Shown: positions 1 through 10,458, counted from the first letter of the stretch. The stretch: DNA of 34,103 bases from Thiobacillus sp. UBA2186 (GCA_002327405.1 DCVO01000111.1:28170-62272), one strand, 5' to 3'. Translations and numbers: made by a program. The notes: a model not told the origin generated them from the sequence alone.

Positions 1-170
1 GCATGGTGGTGATGTACTGCAATTCCGGCTCGCTGTCCGCGCAGGCGGTGTTCGCGCTGCGCCTTTTGGGCTACGACAACGTCAAGGTGCTGCAGGACGG
101 CCTCGAAGGCTGGAAGAAGAAGGGCGGCTTCGAGGCGCACGCCCGTGCCAGCGCCCCGGCCGGGCACTGA
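1..170 (+). CDS. Rhodanese-like domain protein, C-terminal end (partial)
   Basis: The frame is open from the window edge (first full codon at 3) to the TGA at 168-170. The visible 56 residues include YCNSGSLSA, which fits the rhodanese active-site loop with its catalytic Cys, followed by LRLLGYDNVKVLQDGLEGW, the usual last strand and helix of a single rhodanese domain, and a short Lys- and Ala-rich tail. Rhodaneses carry sulfane sulfur as a Cys persulfide; the donor and acceptor cannot be told from this fragment. The N-terminal half is outside the window. The next gene starts 15 bases downstream, so the two are probably co-transcribed. Confidence 0.85.
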   Translation, partial: MVVMYCNSGSLSAQAVFALRLLGYDNVKVLQDGLEGWKKKGGFEAHARASAPAGH

Positions 171-185
171 TCCCCCGGTGCGGCA

Positions 186-830
186 GTGGATCCTGCCGAC
201 TATGACGCCTGGTACGACACCCCGCGCGGCCGCTGGGTTGGCGACGCCGAGTTCGATCTGGCGTCGCGCCTGCTGGATGCGAAACCCGGCGACAGCCTGC
301 TCGACGTAGGTTGTGGCACTGGCTGGTTCACCCGCCGCCTTGCCGGTATGAAGCTGCAGGCGACCGGCCTCGATCCCGATCCAGACTGGCTGGCCTATGC
401 CCGTGCACACAGCGATCGGGCCATCCGCTGGGTGGAAGGGGATGCCCGGCGCCTGCCATTTCCTGATTCGAGCTTCGACCACGTGCTGTCCATCGCCGCG
501 CTGTGCTTCGTCGAAGACGAACGGCAGGCCGTGGCCGAGATCGTGCGCGTGGCGCGTCGCCGTTTCGTCATCGGCTGGTTGAACAGGACCAGCTTGCTCT
601 ATCGCGAGAAGGGCAGGGGCGGCGGCAGCGGTGCCTACCGCAGCGCGCGCTGGCATACGGCTGCTGAGTTGCGTGCATTCTTTGCCGGCCTGCCGGTGCG
701 CGATCTCAAACTGCGTTCGGCGATTTATCTGCCTTCGGGCACGAAACTCGCGCGCGGTATCGAAAAATTCGTTCCCTCGGTTTTGCCGTTGGGCGGCATG
801 CTGCTGGTGGCGGGGGAAAAGATAAGTTGA
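186..830 (+). CDS. Class I SAM-dependent methyltransferase
   Basis: A 214-residue protein with a Methyltransf_11-type Rossmann fold. Motif I is LDVGCGTG at residues 39-46, the acidic end of strand 2 is GLDPD at about 61-65, and a GDARRLPFPDSSFDHV stretch (about 86-101) matches motifs II-III. It should bind S-adenosylmethionine; the substrate is not predictable. The start is GTG at 186 and gives a natural N-terminus ahead of the fold (YDAWYDTPRGRW, typical of small soluble methyltransferases). No strong Shine-Dalgarno is visible, so coupling to the rhodanese gene 15 bases upstream is likely. No membrane segments are present. Confidence 0.85.
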   Translation: MDPADYDAWYDTPRGRWVGDAEFDLASRLLDAKPGDSLLDVGCGTGWFTRRLAGMKLQATGLDPDPDWLAYARAHSDRAIRWVEGDARRLPFPDSSFDHVLSIAALCFVEDERQAVAEIVRVARRRFVIGWLNRTSLLYREKGRGGGSGAYRSARWHTAAELRAFFAGLPVRDLKLRSAIYLPSGTKLARGIEKFVPSVLPLGGMLLVAGEKIS

Positions 831-950
831 ATGTGTGCAGATGTTTTTACTACTGCGCGTGGTAGTTATGGATGCTTGCGGCAGCCATTTCCGGCAACGA
901 TACTGGTTTGAGTGCCGTTCCGTTTTCAAAACAATCATTCCAATCCGATC

Positions 951-1909
<959 letters not shown>

Positions 1910-1913
<4 letters not shown>

Positions 1914-2911
1914 TTTCCTCGATCGAAAAAATCCGCAGCCAGATGCTGGAGGCGGGACGGCGCGTTTTGGGCTCCGGCGCGCGCCATGCATCTGCAAGCG
2001 CGGCACGCGCCGATGCGCCGCTGCTTTCCAGTGACGACATCGCCGAACTCGCCGTGCAGGCCGCCGGCCTGGTACGTGCGCCGGCGCGACGCGAAGTGCA
2101 CGACCACCACGCCGGAGACTGGCCCTCGGCCTGGCTCGGGCGCGGGCTCGACTTCGAGGAGGCGCGCCCCTACACCCCCGGCGATGACATCCGCGACATG
2201 GACTGGCGCACCACGGCGCGTCTGGGCCAGCCTTTCGTCAAGACCTATCGCGAGGAACGTCAGCCGGTGCTGCATGTCGTGGTGGACCGCGGGCCGGCCA
2301 TGCGTTTCGGCACGCGGCGCCATTTGAAGGCGGCGCAGGCCGCGCGCATCGCCGCGCTGGCGGCGTTCGCCGCCGCCGAACGCAATGTGGCCGTGGGCGC
2401 CACTCTGTGGGATGTCGAGGATGTCAGCCTGCCGCCGCGCCACGGGCGCAGCGGCATCGTCGAACTGGTGCAGGCCGCCGCGGCGCCGTGCCCGCCGCTG
2501 CTGCCGGAGGCGGCTGAAGCCGTGCATGAAACCGATCGTCTGCATCGCCTCGCCGAGGAGCTGCCGCGCGGCGCCAAGCTGCTGCTGGCCAGCGATTTCG
2601 TCTGGCTTGCGAACGTGCACGAAATGCCGCTTGCGCATCTTGCCGAACGCACCGACCTGATGGCCGTGCGCGTGAGCGACCCGGCGGAACGCGCCTTGCC
2701 CGACGTGGGACTGGCGCGGTTCCAGGACATGAATACCAACGACATCCGCTGGCTGGATACCGCTACCGCCGCTGCGCGCAGTGCGCATGCGGCCGAGTTC
2801 GCAAAACGGCGCGCCGAGATCGATGCGCTGTTCAGCCGTGCCGGGGTGCGCTGGCTGGACATCGGCAGCGAAACGGACGACCTGGTCCAGGCGCTTCAAG
2901 GCCATGCCTGA
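1910..2911 (+). CDS. DUF58 domain protein (first copy)
   Basis: The GTG start at 1910 overlaps the MoxR stop in a GTGA arrangement, which supports this start over longer open frames; the product is 333 residues. It contains the DUF58 signature RPYTPGDDIRDMDW (about 86-99), followed by a VWA-like core (LHVVVDRGPAMRFG). DUF58 proteins are almost always encoded next to MoxR ATPases and are thought to be partner or adaptor proteins; no reaction is established. Unlike the second DUF58 copy at 9499-10458 it has no obvious N-terminal membrane segments, so it is probably cytoplasmic. The last 8 bases overlap the next gene. Confidence 0.88.
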
Positions 2912-3269
2912 TCCGCAACGCGATATCGCCCCCATCATCGAGCCGGCCGCACCGCCGCTGCCGCCGGCAGGGGCGGACACCACGCTTGCCATCGCCCTGG
3001 GGGCGGGCGGCCTGCTGCTGGCCATCTGGCTTTACCGTCTCTGGCGCAGGCGCGCGCCGCTGAGGGCCTTGCGCAGGCTCGCGCAGGCGTCCGACCCGAT
3101 TGCGGGCGCCAATGCGCTGGCAGCCTTGATGGCAAGCCAAGGTATCGCGCCACCGGCGTTCTGGCAGGAAGAGCTGGAATTGCTGCGTTTCGGGCCGCCT
3201 GGCGAAGATGCGGACGCCATTCTGGCGCGGCTGTGCCAGGGCGCGGAATCCATGCTGAGGGTGCGCTGA
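2904..3269 (+). CDS. DUF4381-type small membrane protein
   Basis: A 121-residue protein starting at ATG 2904 inside the end of the DUF58 gene. After a Pro- and Ala-rich N-terminus there is one transmembrane helix (about residues 29-44, LAIALGAGGLLLAIWLYRLW) followed by basic residues, then a small helical domain ending in CQGAESMLRVR. This size, topology and position between DUF58 and the first VWA gene match DUF4381, a routine member of proteobacterial MoxR/Bat clusters. It probably links the cytoplasmic ATPase side to the membrane-bound VWA proteins; this is inference from context. Its TGA shares one base with the next ATG. Confidence 0.75.
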   Translation: MPDPQRDIAPIIEPAAPPLPPAGADTTLAIALGAGGLLLAIWLYRLWRRRAPLRALRRLAQASDPIAGANALAALMASQGIAPPAFWQEELELLRFGPPGEDADAILARLCQGAESMLRVR

Positions 3270-4228
3270 TGGAACTCGCACAACCGTTTTTCCTGCTCCT
3301 GCTGCCGCTGCCGCCCGTGTGGGCGTATCTGGCAAGGAGGCGCGGCACGCAGGGCGAGGCCGGCGCCTGGCTGCTGCGGCATCCGCATCTGGTTGGCGGC
3401 AACAGCGCGCCGCCCAGCCCGGTGCTGCCGCTGGCGCTGCTCACGCTGGCTTTCCTGCTGCTGGTGGCGGCGCTGGCGCAGCCACGCGAAATCGGGCGCT
3501 GGATCACGCCGCCGCCGGAAGGCCGCGACATCGCGCTGGTCATCGACACTTCGCTCACCATGAGCATCGACGACTTCACGCTGCAGAACCAGAAAGCCAC
3601 GCGGCTCGCGGTGCTGAAGGACGTGCTGGGGCGCTTCATCGAAGCGCGCACGGCCGACCGTTTCGCCATTCTCGCCTTTGGTTCGGAAGCGGCGCTGCTC
3701 ACGCCGCCCACCTTCGACCGCGAACATGTACTTGCGCAACTGAACCGCATGCAGGTCGGCATGGCCGGCGACAACACCGCGCTCGGCGATGCGCTTGGAT
3801 TGGCCATCAAGCACCTGCAGCAGCAGAAGCTCAGGCCCGCCATCATCCTGGTGAGCGACGGCGAGCCTTCCAACACCGGCGACCTGACCCCCGCGGAGGC
3901 CGTGGCAGTCGCGCGCCAGCTCGGCATCGCCATCCATACCCTGCAGATCGGCAGCGATATTTTTGCCGCGGGCCGCGAAGCCGTGGAGGAAAAGGATCCG
4001 CAGCCGGATCTCGCCGACATCGCGCGCCTCACCGGCGGGCAACAGTGGTTCGTGAAAAGCACCGAGGACGCGCAAAAAGTGGTGCAGGACATCGACCGCC
4101 TGGAAAAGACCCTGGCGCGTCCCGCCCGGCATCGAGAAGTGCGCGAGTGGTACTGGCTGCCCCTGGCCGGTGCGGTCGTCTGCATGCTGCTCGCGCGCGT
4201 GCTGCTCATTCGCAGGCAGGGGGCATGA
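3269..4228 (+). CDS. VWA-domain membrane protein, BatA-like
   Basis: A 319-residue protein with the BatA layout: N-terminal helix (about 5-22), a second helix (about 53-70), a von Willebrand A domain, and a C-terminal helix (about 289-310). The metal-binding (MIDAS) site is DTSLT from residue 93, a DxSxT variant, with supporting Thr in GDNTALGDAL and Asp in LVSDGEPSN. The VWA domain should face the periplasm or lie at the membrane and bind partner proteins through a divalent metal. It starts at a TGATG junction. The following 165-base gap holds an inverted repeat, the only real gap in this operon. Confidence 0.85.
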   Translation: MELAQPFFLLLLPLPPVWAYLARRRGTQGEAGAWLLRHPHLVGGNSAPPSPVLPLALLTLAFLLLVAALAQPREIGRWITPPPEGRDIALVIDTSLTMSIDDFTLQNQKATRLAVLKDVLGRFIEARTADRFAILAFGSEAALLTPPTFDREHVLAQLNRMQVGMAGDNTALGDALGLAIKHLQQQKLRPAIILVSDGEPSNTGDLTPAEAVAVARQLGIAIHTLQIGSDIFAAGREAVEEKDPQPDLADIARLTGGQQWFVKSTEDAQKVVQDIDRLEKTLARPARHREVREWYWLPLAGAVVCMLLARVLLIRRQGA

Positions 4229-4248
4229 TGGTTTTGGAAAACCTGATT

Positions 4249-4379
4249 AACCACGGGGCGCACGGGGGGCACGGGGAAAAGCAGGGGCCTGGACGTTTGC
4301 TCACCGTCATCCGTCAGGCGAGCTCCTCGCCTGCAAGACACATTTGTTTTCCCCCGTGCCCCCCGTGCGCCCCGTGGTT
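4249..4379. repeat. Intergenic inverted repeat A (9-base CACGGGG units)
   Basis: Left arm 4249-4280 begins AACCACGGGGCGCACGGG and is three copies of a 9-base CACGGGGNN unit ending in AAAA; right arm 4347-4379 is its reverse complement with a single one-base indel. The spacer is about 66 bases. It fills the gap between the two VWA genes of an otherwise overlapping operon, so it could form a large RNA hairpin that tunes or blocks downstream expression. It shares architecture (purine-rich 5' arm, pyrimidine-rich 3' arm, short tandem units) but not sequence with seven other elements in this window. Confidence 0.9.
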
Positions 4380-4393
4380 CGAATGCCTTTTTT

Positions 4394-6145
4394 ATGCTGA
4401 CTGATCTCGAACAGGTCGATTGGGCAACACCATGGGGTGCGCTGCTGTTGCTGGCGCCGGTGCTGCTCGCCTGGTTCGTGCATCGCCGCCGTGCGCGACT
4501 GGCGTCCTGGGCCGAGCCGCATCTGCAGCCCTGGGCGGTCGTGGCGAAAGGCGCCGGCCCCGGCCGCAGCGCGCGAGCCTGGCTGGCCTGGCTGGCCTGG
4601 GGTCTGCTCGCACTAGCCGCAGCCGGGCCGCGCCTGCCGCTGCAGGAAAGCATCGCACGGGACAACGCGGCTGCGCGCCATGTGGTGAGCGTGCTGGTGG
4701 CGCTCGACATGTCGGCCTCAATGCGTGCCGATGACGTCGCGCCGGACCGGCTCGCGCGCGCGCGCCTGGAATTGGCCGATCTGTCCAAACGCCTCAAGGG
4801 CGAGCGCCTGGGACTCATGCTCTATGCCGGGGAGGCGGGCCTGCTGCTGCCGCCTACCGACGATGCGGGCCTGTTCGAGCGCGCCTTGGGCCAGGCCGCG
4901 CCGGAGCTGATTGAAGTACAAGGATCGAACCCGGCGGCAGCGCTCGAACTCGCTGCACAAGTTCTGGACAAGGAAAAACTCCGCAGCCGCGCCGTGCTGC
5001 TGGTGACCGATGCCGATGCCGACAGCCTGAGCGGGGCGGTCGGCGAGGCTACGCGCAATGCGGCGCAAAAACTCAGGGCCGCGGGCATTCCGCTCTTCGT
5101 GCTGGCCGTCTCGACCCGGGCAGGGGCGATGATTCCGCTGCCCGACGGCGGCTTTGCCGAGCGCGAGGGTGCGCAAGTCGTGAGCCGGCCGGTGCTCGAC
5201 AGCTATGGCGAGTTCGCGAAGCTGGCCGGCGGCGCCCTGGCAGAGGCGGCAGACGGCGATGCCGACTGGCAGCGGCTTTACGATTCGGGTATTGCCGCCT
5301 TGCCGGGCGAGGCGCTGGCAGCCGAGGAGGTGCGTGCCTGGCGCAGCCTGCATGCCTGGCCTCTGCTGCTTTCCCTGCTGCTCTTCATGGTCGCCTGGCT
5401 GCCGCGTGCCGTCCCGCACGCCGCCTTGATGCTCGCGCTGATGCTGGCGCCAGGCCACGACGCTTTCGCCAACGAGACCGCACGGCAGGCCTGGCAGGCT
5501 TATCGCAGCGGCAATTACAACGACGCGGTGCTGCTTTACGGCCGCGTGGGCGGTCATGCCGGTCAGATGGGTGCCGGCGCCGCCAACTGGAAGCTCAGGG
5601 ACTACGCCGGGGCAGCTCGCCACTACGGCGCCGCGCTGCTGCTTGCCAAGAGCGAAGCGGAGCGCACCGATGCGCTCTACAACCTGGGCAATGCCCATTT
5701 CGCGCTGGCGCGCTGGCAGACCGCCGTGGAAGCTTATCGCGCCGTGCTCCATGTGCGTCCGCAGGACGAACGCGCACAGCGCAATCTGGCCGAGGCGGAA
5801 AGGCAGCTGGCCAGGCACAGGCGCGAGCCGGTCAAGACCGATTTGTATGGCCGGCGCGGCACCATGGCCGAAGGCCAGACCAACATCGACTGGGACAAGG
5901 AGCTCGCCATGCCGGAATTCGAGCCGCCCGAGGATTCCTTGCTGGTGGAGCAGGGCGAAGCATCCGGCGCGCGCCTGCAGGGCAGCCAGACCGCCGGCAC
6001 TCAGGTTGCGCTCGATGCGCGCCGTCTGCAGTCCGGCTTGCGCAAGCTGGAGCGGCTGGAAGAGCGTCCGCGCACCTTGCTCAAGGGGCTGCTGAAGCAG
6101 GACAGTACGCGCAGTGCAGAGGATAGGGAGCTGATGCCTTGGTAA
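4394..6145 (+). CDS. VWA plus TPR membrane protein, BatB/BatC-like fusion
   Basis: A 583-residue protein with N-terminal helices at about 14-30 and 62-78, a VWA domain with a perfect DMSAS MIDAS motif at 105-109, hydrophobic segments at about 330-350, and then TPR-like helices (about 370-470, for example DALYNLGNAHFALARWQTAVEAY). The C-terminal 100 residues are charged and low in complexity. In some bacteria BatB and BatC are separate genes; here they are one chain, as is common in proteobacteria. The start is ATG 4394 just after repeat A, with no purine-rich ribosome site. It overlaps the BatD-like gene by 7 bases. Confidence 0.85.
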   Translation: MLTDLEQVDWATPWGALLLLAPVLLAWFVHRRRARLASWAEPHLQPWAVVAKGAGPGRSARAWLAWLAWGLLALAAAGPRLPLQESIARDNAAARHVVSVLVALDMSASMRADDVAPDRLARARLELADLSKRLKGERLGLMLYAGEAGLLLPPTDDAGLFERALGQAAPELIEVQGSNPAAALELAAQVLDKEKLRSRAVLLVTDADADSLSGAVGEATRNAAQKLRAAGIPLFVLAVSTRAGAMIPLPDGGFAEREGAQVVSRPVLDSYGEFAKLAGGALAEAADGDADWQRLYDSGIAALPGEALAAEEVRAWRSLHAWPLLLSLLLFMVAWLPRAVPHAALMLALMLAPGHDAFANETARQAWQAYRSGNYNDAVLLYGRVGGHAGQMGAGAANWKLRDYAGAARHYGAALLLAKSEAERTDALYNLGNAHFALARWQTAVEAYRAVLHVRPQDERAQRNLAEAERQLARHRREPVKTDLYGRRGTMAEGQTNIDWDKELAMPEFEPPEDSLLVEQGEASGARLQGSQTAGTQVALDARRLQSGLRKLERLEERPRTLLKGLLKQDSTRSAEDRELMPW

Positions 6146-7584
6146 GAGCAATTGCAAGCTTCCTGTTCGCCCTGGCCTTGCCGGCGCTGGCGGCGCCGGC
6201 GTATCGAGTCGAACCGGCAAGCGTCGCCCTGGGCGAGCCATTAAGCGTGAACATCACCGCGCGCGCGGATATGCTGGAGAACCTGGACCTCGCGCCGCTG
6301 CAAAAGGATTTCGAAGTGCGCGACCAGAGCCAGGGCGGCGACGGCAGGGAAGCGAGCCTGTCGCTCACGCTCTATCCGCTGCGCACCGGCCGCATCGTGC
6401 TGCCGGCCCTGGGGCTGCCGATGCGCGCGCCGACGGTGACGGTGGCGGAACGCTCCGACAGCGTGCCCAGGGTGGTCTTCGGCAGCGAGACCGATCCGCG
6501 CGAATACCATGTGCGGCAGGCGATTCGCCTCACCCTCGAAGCCTGCGACGACGGCAGTCTGATGTGGCAGCGGCCGCAACTGGCGACGACGGAAGGACTG
6601 CTCGTGCGCCCGCTCAACGAAGAGCAGCTCGATGTCGAGCGCGCGGGCGAGCGCTGCACCGCGCATCGCTGGCACTGGTTGGTGCAGCCGACGACCGCCG
6701 GCGAAATCGTGCCGCCCTTGCCCATGCTGGAAGCGAACAAGTTCGGAAAGCAACTGCGCTTTCCGCCGCCGCCGCTGAACCTGAATGCGCAGCCCGTGCC
6801 CAACTGGCTGCCTGCCGATGCGGCCGTCGGCGAACCGGAAGTCTCGATTGCGCCGCTGCCCGCGCAATGGCCGCTCGAGCGGCCCCTGGCCCTGCGCATC
6901 GAAGTTGGCGGAAACTACAGCACAGAGGCGTTGAAGAATCTGCTGCGCCTTCAGCTTGCCAACCTGCCGCAATTCGCGGATTACCCGCCCACGGTCGAGG
7001 AACTGGCCGGCACCGGCAGCGTACCGAGACATGCGCTCACCCTGTACGCCGTCTTTCGTGAGCGCGGCGAAACCCGGTTGCCGGACATCGTCCTGCCCTG
7101 GTACGACCCGGCCGGCAGCGGGCTGCACCAGGTGCAGCTGAAGGGCGCCAGCCTGCAGATATTCGATCCTGTGCGCCAGCGTCTTGTCGCGTGGCTGCCG
7201 GGTTTGGCAGGCGCGTCGATCGCGCTGTCGATCGCCTGGCTGCTGTGGCGCCCGATTGCCTGGCGTGTTCGACGGTACCGGGCGCTGGCGGAGATGAAGC
7301 GTGCCGACAGCCTCACTGCGCTGGTTGCGCAGTTGTGCGCGTTCGGCTTCAGGCGCGGGGCATTGCCGGCAGCCACACTGGGCGAGTGGAAGCAGCGCAT
7401 GCAGCAGGAAACGCAAACGCAGGGGCTGGCGGAACTGGTGACGACAGTGGAAGCCGCGCACTACGGCGAAGCCAAAACGGCGTTCGCGGCTTTACAGTCT
7501 GCTGCACTCGCCTGCCTTGCCAAGGCTAGGCCGAAACGTGCTCAAGGCTTGAAGTTTCTCACCAGGGAAGCGAACTCGCCGTAA
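6139..7584 (+). CDS. BatD-like (oxygen-tolerance family) membrane protein
   Basis: A TTG start at 6139 inside the preceding stop region gives 481 residues with a clear signal sequence (MVRAIASFLFALALPALAAPA). The body is a beta-rich exported region (PLRTGRIVLPALGL is typical of BatD repeats), followed by one transmembrane helix at about 349-368 and a cytoplasmic helical tail of about 110 residues. BatD proteins complete the Bat/MoxR set and are thought to interact with the VWA proteins on the periplasmic side. Its last 43 bases overlap the 3' end of the convergent transglutaminase gene, so the two transcripts are antisense to each other there. Confidence 0.8.
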   Translation: MVRAIASFLFALALPALAAPAYRVEPASVALGEPLSVNITARADMLENLDLAPLQKDFEVRDQSQGGDGREASLSLTLYPLRTGRIVLPALGLPMRAPTVTVAERSDSVPRVVFGSETDPREYHVRQAIRLTLEACDDGSLMWQRPQLATTEGLLVRPLNEEQLDVERAGERCTAHRWHWLVQPTTAGEIVPPLPMLEANKFGKQLRFPPPPLNLNAQPVPNWLPADAAVGEPEVSIAPLPAQWPLERPLALRIEVGGNYSTEALKNLLRLQLANLPQFADYPPTVEELAGTGSVPRHALTLYAVFRERGETRLPDIVLPWYDPAGSGLHQVQLKGASLQIFDPVRQRLVAWLPGLAGASIALSIAWLLWRPIAWRVRRYRALAEMKRADSLTALVAQLCAFGFRRGALPAATLGEWKQRMQQETQTQGLAELVTTVEAAHYGEAKTAFAALQSAALACLAKARPKRAQGLKFLTREANSP

Positions 7585-9506
7585 ATTTCGCTCGAAGCAC
7601 GCGCGCCGTAACGCAACTGGATATACAGGTGCACGACCGCGTCCGTGCCGGCGGCGAGCTCGGGCCGCTGCCAACGAACCCGCTCGGCAAAATCCAGCGG
7701 GCCTTCAGAGGGCGGTCTTGCGAGACCGGCCTTTTCCAGTTTGGCGCAGAATTTCAGATACAGGGCCTGCACCTTGTCGGGCGCGGGTCTTCTGCCGGGC
7801 CGGAAAACGAAAGCGGCGATGGCGGCAAGCAGCAGGCCCAGGCCGATGGCCATGCCCCAGACCAGTTCGCGCCAGGAGACGATGCCGAAACCCAGCCGGG
7901 CAAACAGCCCGATCTGCTCCTCCTGGTCGAAGCCGACCACCCACAGGTCCCAATAGGTGCTGACGGCATCCCAGCCCTGGCGCAGATGTTTCAGCCATTC
8001 CATGTCGGTGCGCACCAGAAACGGCAGCGGCTCGCCCGCGGGCAGCGCGGAGGCGATGCCGTTTTCGATGCGGGTGGAGGAAACCGCTGCGGTAGGATCG
8101 ACGCGCACCCAGCCGCGGCCCTGTAGCCAGACCTCGCTCCAGGCATGGGCGTCGGACTGGCGCACGATGAAGTAACTGCCGACCGGATTGAATTCGCCGC
8201 CCTGGTAGCCGGTGACGATGCGCGCCGGCACCCCCGCCGCGCGCATGAGGAAAGTGAAGGCGCCGGCATAATGCTCGCAGAAGCCCTTGCGCGTCTTGAA
8301 CAGGAATTCGTCGACGCCGTCCTGGCCCAGAAGCGGCGGGGTCAGTGTGTAGGCGTAGTCCTGTTCGCGGAACAGGGCCAGTATGCGCGCAACCACGTCG
8401 GCATCGCTGCCGGCTTCATCGCGCACCCGCCGGGCCAGTTCGCGCGCCTGCGGATTGCCATTGCGCGGCAGGAACAAGGCATTGCGCAATTGTCCGGGCC
8501 CGGCATCCCGGCCGATGCGATAGTCGAGATAGGAAGTCAGCGTATAACGCGTGAGCCGCTGTACGGGTTTGTTCGCCAGCAACTGCAAATCCCGCGTGAG
8601 GCGGGTGTCCTGCGGCACCGTCAGCGGATCGGGAACTTCCAGCGCGAATACCCAGGGCTTGTCGTGCGGCTCGACGGTGAGGGTGTAGGAAACCGGCGTC
8701 CCCGTCGTTTCTATCGTCGTTTCTGCAGCGTAGCCCCCCCGGTTCCTGGACCAGTTGCGTCCGTCGAAGTTTTCCAGCACCAGGGCGCGCCAGTAAAGGC
8801 GCGATGGCGGCGGCGCCACGCTGGCGAATTCGGCGCGGAATGCGATGGCGTCGGATTGCACCAATTGGCTGATGGAGCCGGGTGACATGTTCTCCGACAG
8901 GCCGGTCTTGGCGGAAAAGGCGTCGCTCGGCATGCCCCACAGCGGTCCGCCCGTGCGCGGGAACAGCAGGAAGAACAGCAGCATGAGCGGCGCCGCCTGC
9001 AACAGGAGCTGCGCGGAAAATTTCAGCGGACGTCGCCATTGCCCGGCCGAGGCGGGATGGTTGAGCACGACCAGGGCGGCGGTCAGCACCAGCACGACGG
9101 CGAAGAGATAGACCGCGAAGGGGATTTCCTGCGCGTAGAAGAAGTTGGTGATGACGAGGAAGTAGCCGAGGAACACCGTCAGCATGGCGTCGCGATAGCC
9201 GCGCATCTCCAGCAGCTTGAGCGCCAGCATGAGCGTGAGCATGGCCACGCCTGCATCGCGCCCGAACAGGGTGCGGTACTCCAGCAGGATGCCGGCGGCC
9301 GAGCCGGCGAGCAGCAGCATCAGGATCCATTTGCCGGGCAGCGGCAGCCTGCCGGAGGCAGCCGTCCAGCGCCAGGCGATCATGGCAAAGGCGAGCGCGC
9401 TGAGCCAGACCGGCAGATGCGCGGCATGGGGCGCGATCACCAGCGCGATGCCTGCGAACAGCCAGTGCGCGGCAGGCAGCGGAGGGAAGCTGCTGTGCCT
9501 AGCCAT
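7542..9506 (-). CDS. tgpA: Membrane transglutaminase-like protein (DUF3488/TgpA type)
   Basis: A 654-residue protein with five or six N-terminal membrane helices (about 12-180), an exported transglutaminase-like domain and a further helix at about 535-555 before a cytoplasmic tail (DUF4129-like). The Cys-His-Asp triad is visible: GFCEHYAG (Cys410), DAHAWSEVW (His454) and VDPTAAV (Asp470). TgpA-type proteins are periplasmic-facing transglutaminase-fold enzymes; the physiological substrate is unclear. The start is ATG 9506, which overlaps the DUF58 stop by 8 bases; the reading frame stays open far upstream but that extension lies inside the DUF58 gene. The three-gene order MoxR-DUF58-TgpA is a well-known conserved set. 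Confidence 0.88.
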   Translation of the reverse strand: MARHSSFPPLPAAHWLFAGIALVIAPHAAHLPVWLSALAFAMIAWRWTAASGRLPLPGKWILMLLLAGSAAGILLEYRTLFGRDAGVAMLTLMLALKLLEMRGYRDAMLTVFLGYFLVITNFFYAQEIPFAVYLFAVVLVLTAALVVLNHPASAGQWRRPLKFSAQLLLQAAPLMLLFFLLFPRTGGPLWGMPSDAFSAKTGLSENMSPGSISQLVQSDAIAFRAEFASVAPPPSRLYWRALVLENFDGRNWSRNRGGYAAETTIETTGTPVSYTLTVEPHDKPWVFALEVPDPLTVPQDTRLTRDLQLLANKPVQRLTRYTLTSYLDYRIGRDAGPGQLRNALFLPRNGNPQARELARRVRDEAGSDADVVARILALFREQDYAYTLTPPLLGQDGVDEFLFKTRKGFCEHYAGAFTFLMRAAGVPARIVTGYQGGEFNPVGSYFIVRQSDAHAWSEVWLQGRGWVRVDPTAAVSSTRIENGIASALPAGEPLPFLVRTDMEWLKHLRQGWDAVSTYWDLWVVGFDQEEQIGLFARLGFGIVSWRELVWGMAIGLGLLLAAIAAFVFRPGRRPAPDKVQALYLKFCAKLEKAGLARPPSEGPLDFAERVRWQRPELAAGTDAVVHLYIQLRYGARASSEIYGEFASLVRNFKP

Positions 9507-10458
9507 GTTCCGGCAGCCCGAACAGGGCCAGTGCCTCCAGGCAGCGCTGCCGATGCGGCAGGCCGTTGCCCGGCGCGATTTCGATCCCGGGAATGCGCAG
9601 GCCATAGCGCAGATCGGCCTGCTCGGCATCGAGCACCCAGCGCGCAAGCTGCGAGAGCCGCGCTTCGGCATCGAGGCTCGCCAGGTTGCCCCAGTCGAAC
9701 AGCACCGTGGCGCCCTCGACATCGCTGAAGCGCTTGGTCGCCAGCATCCCGCTGCGCGCCGCGACCTTCCATGCCACCTGGCGCGGCGAGTCGCCGGGCT
9801 GCCAGGCGCGCAGGCCGGCAAAGTCGTCGCTGCCTTCGCGGGTGCCGGGCCGCTCGCCGGTATCTGCTTCGCCTGCGGCCATCCGTTCGAGCGGAATACC
9901 GCCCGGCTTGGGATAAACAATGGCGGCATGGTCGAGTTGCACATAGGACCAGGCGCGCAACAGGCCGAGCGGATACACGCTGGATAACGTGAAGCGTCCG
10001 GGCTTGAGCCTGCCGCGTCGTGTCGCCGGGATGCGCACGCTCGCGCGCCGAGTGGCCTCGACATCGAACCGCACCGGCTCTGCGCTGCGGTTTAGCAGGT
10101 TGAGCGCGAACCGCGGGCCGGGCGCGGCGAATTCGAGATGAAAGACGGCATCTTCGCCGGCGAATGCGGGGCTGGCGCCGGCATCGGCGATTTTCAGGCC
10201 CTGCAGGTTCTTGTAGGTATGGAGAATGCCGACGACCGCCACGCCGCCGAGCAGAAAGGTCAGCACGTAGCCGAGACTCAGGCCGTAGTTGATGGAGCCG
10301 ATCAGCATGGCTGTCAGGAACACCGCGAAGACCGCGCCCAGGCGCGTGGGCAGGATGTAGATGCGGCGGCGGTCGAGCACGACGGGGCCGGCTTCGCTGC
10401 CGCGCCCGCGCACCAGCTGGGAAAGCATCGGGAACAAACGGGCCGTGCGTGTCGCCAC
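9499..10458 (-). CDS. DUF58 membrane protein (second copy)
   Basis: A 319-residue protein with two membrane helices near the N-terminus (about 39-56 and 59-78), a beta-rich region, and the DUF58 motif LRAWQPGDSPRQVAWKVAAR in the second half. It differs from the first DUF58 copy by its membrane anchor and by sitting between a MoxR and a transglutaminase gene, the other common DUF58 context. It is probably the membrane adaptor of that module. ATG 10458 is the longest start; an internal Met at residue 11 is also possible. It is separated from the MoxR stop by 20 bases. Confidence 0.85.
   Translation of the reverse strand: MATRTARLFPMLSQLVRGRGSEAGPVVLDRRRIYILPTRLGAVFAVFLTAMLIGSINYGLSLGYVLTFLLGGVAVVGILHTYKNLQGLKIADAGASPAFAGEDAVFHLEFAAPGPRFALNLLNRSAEPVRFDVEATRRASVRIPATRRGRLKPGRFTLSSVYPLGLLRAWSYVQLDHAAIVYPKPGGIPLERMAAGEADTGERPGTREGSDDFAGLRAWQPGDSPRQVAWKVAARSGMLATKRFSDVEGATVLFDWGNLASLDAEARLSQLARWVLDAEQADLRYGLRIPGIEIAPGNGLPHRQRCLEALALFGLPEHG

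Noticed and set aside
4249..4379. Repeat A as a simple Rho-independent terminator
   Set aside because: The spacer is about 66 bases and no T-run follows the right arm; the next gene belongs to the same functional set.
9039..9987. Plus-strand open frames opposite the transglutaminase and second DUF58 genes
   Set aside because: They lie wholly within well-supported genes on the other strand and contain no recognisable domain.
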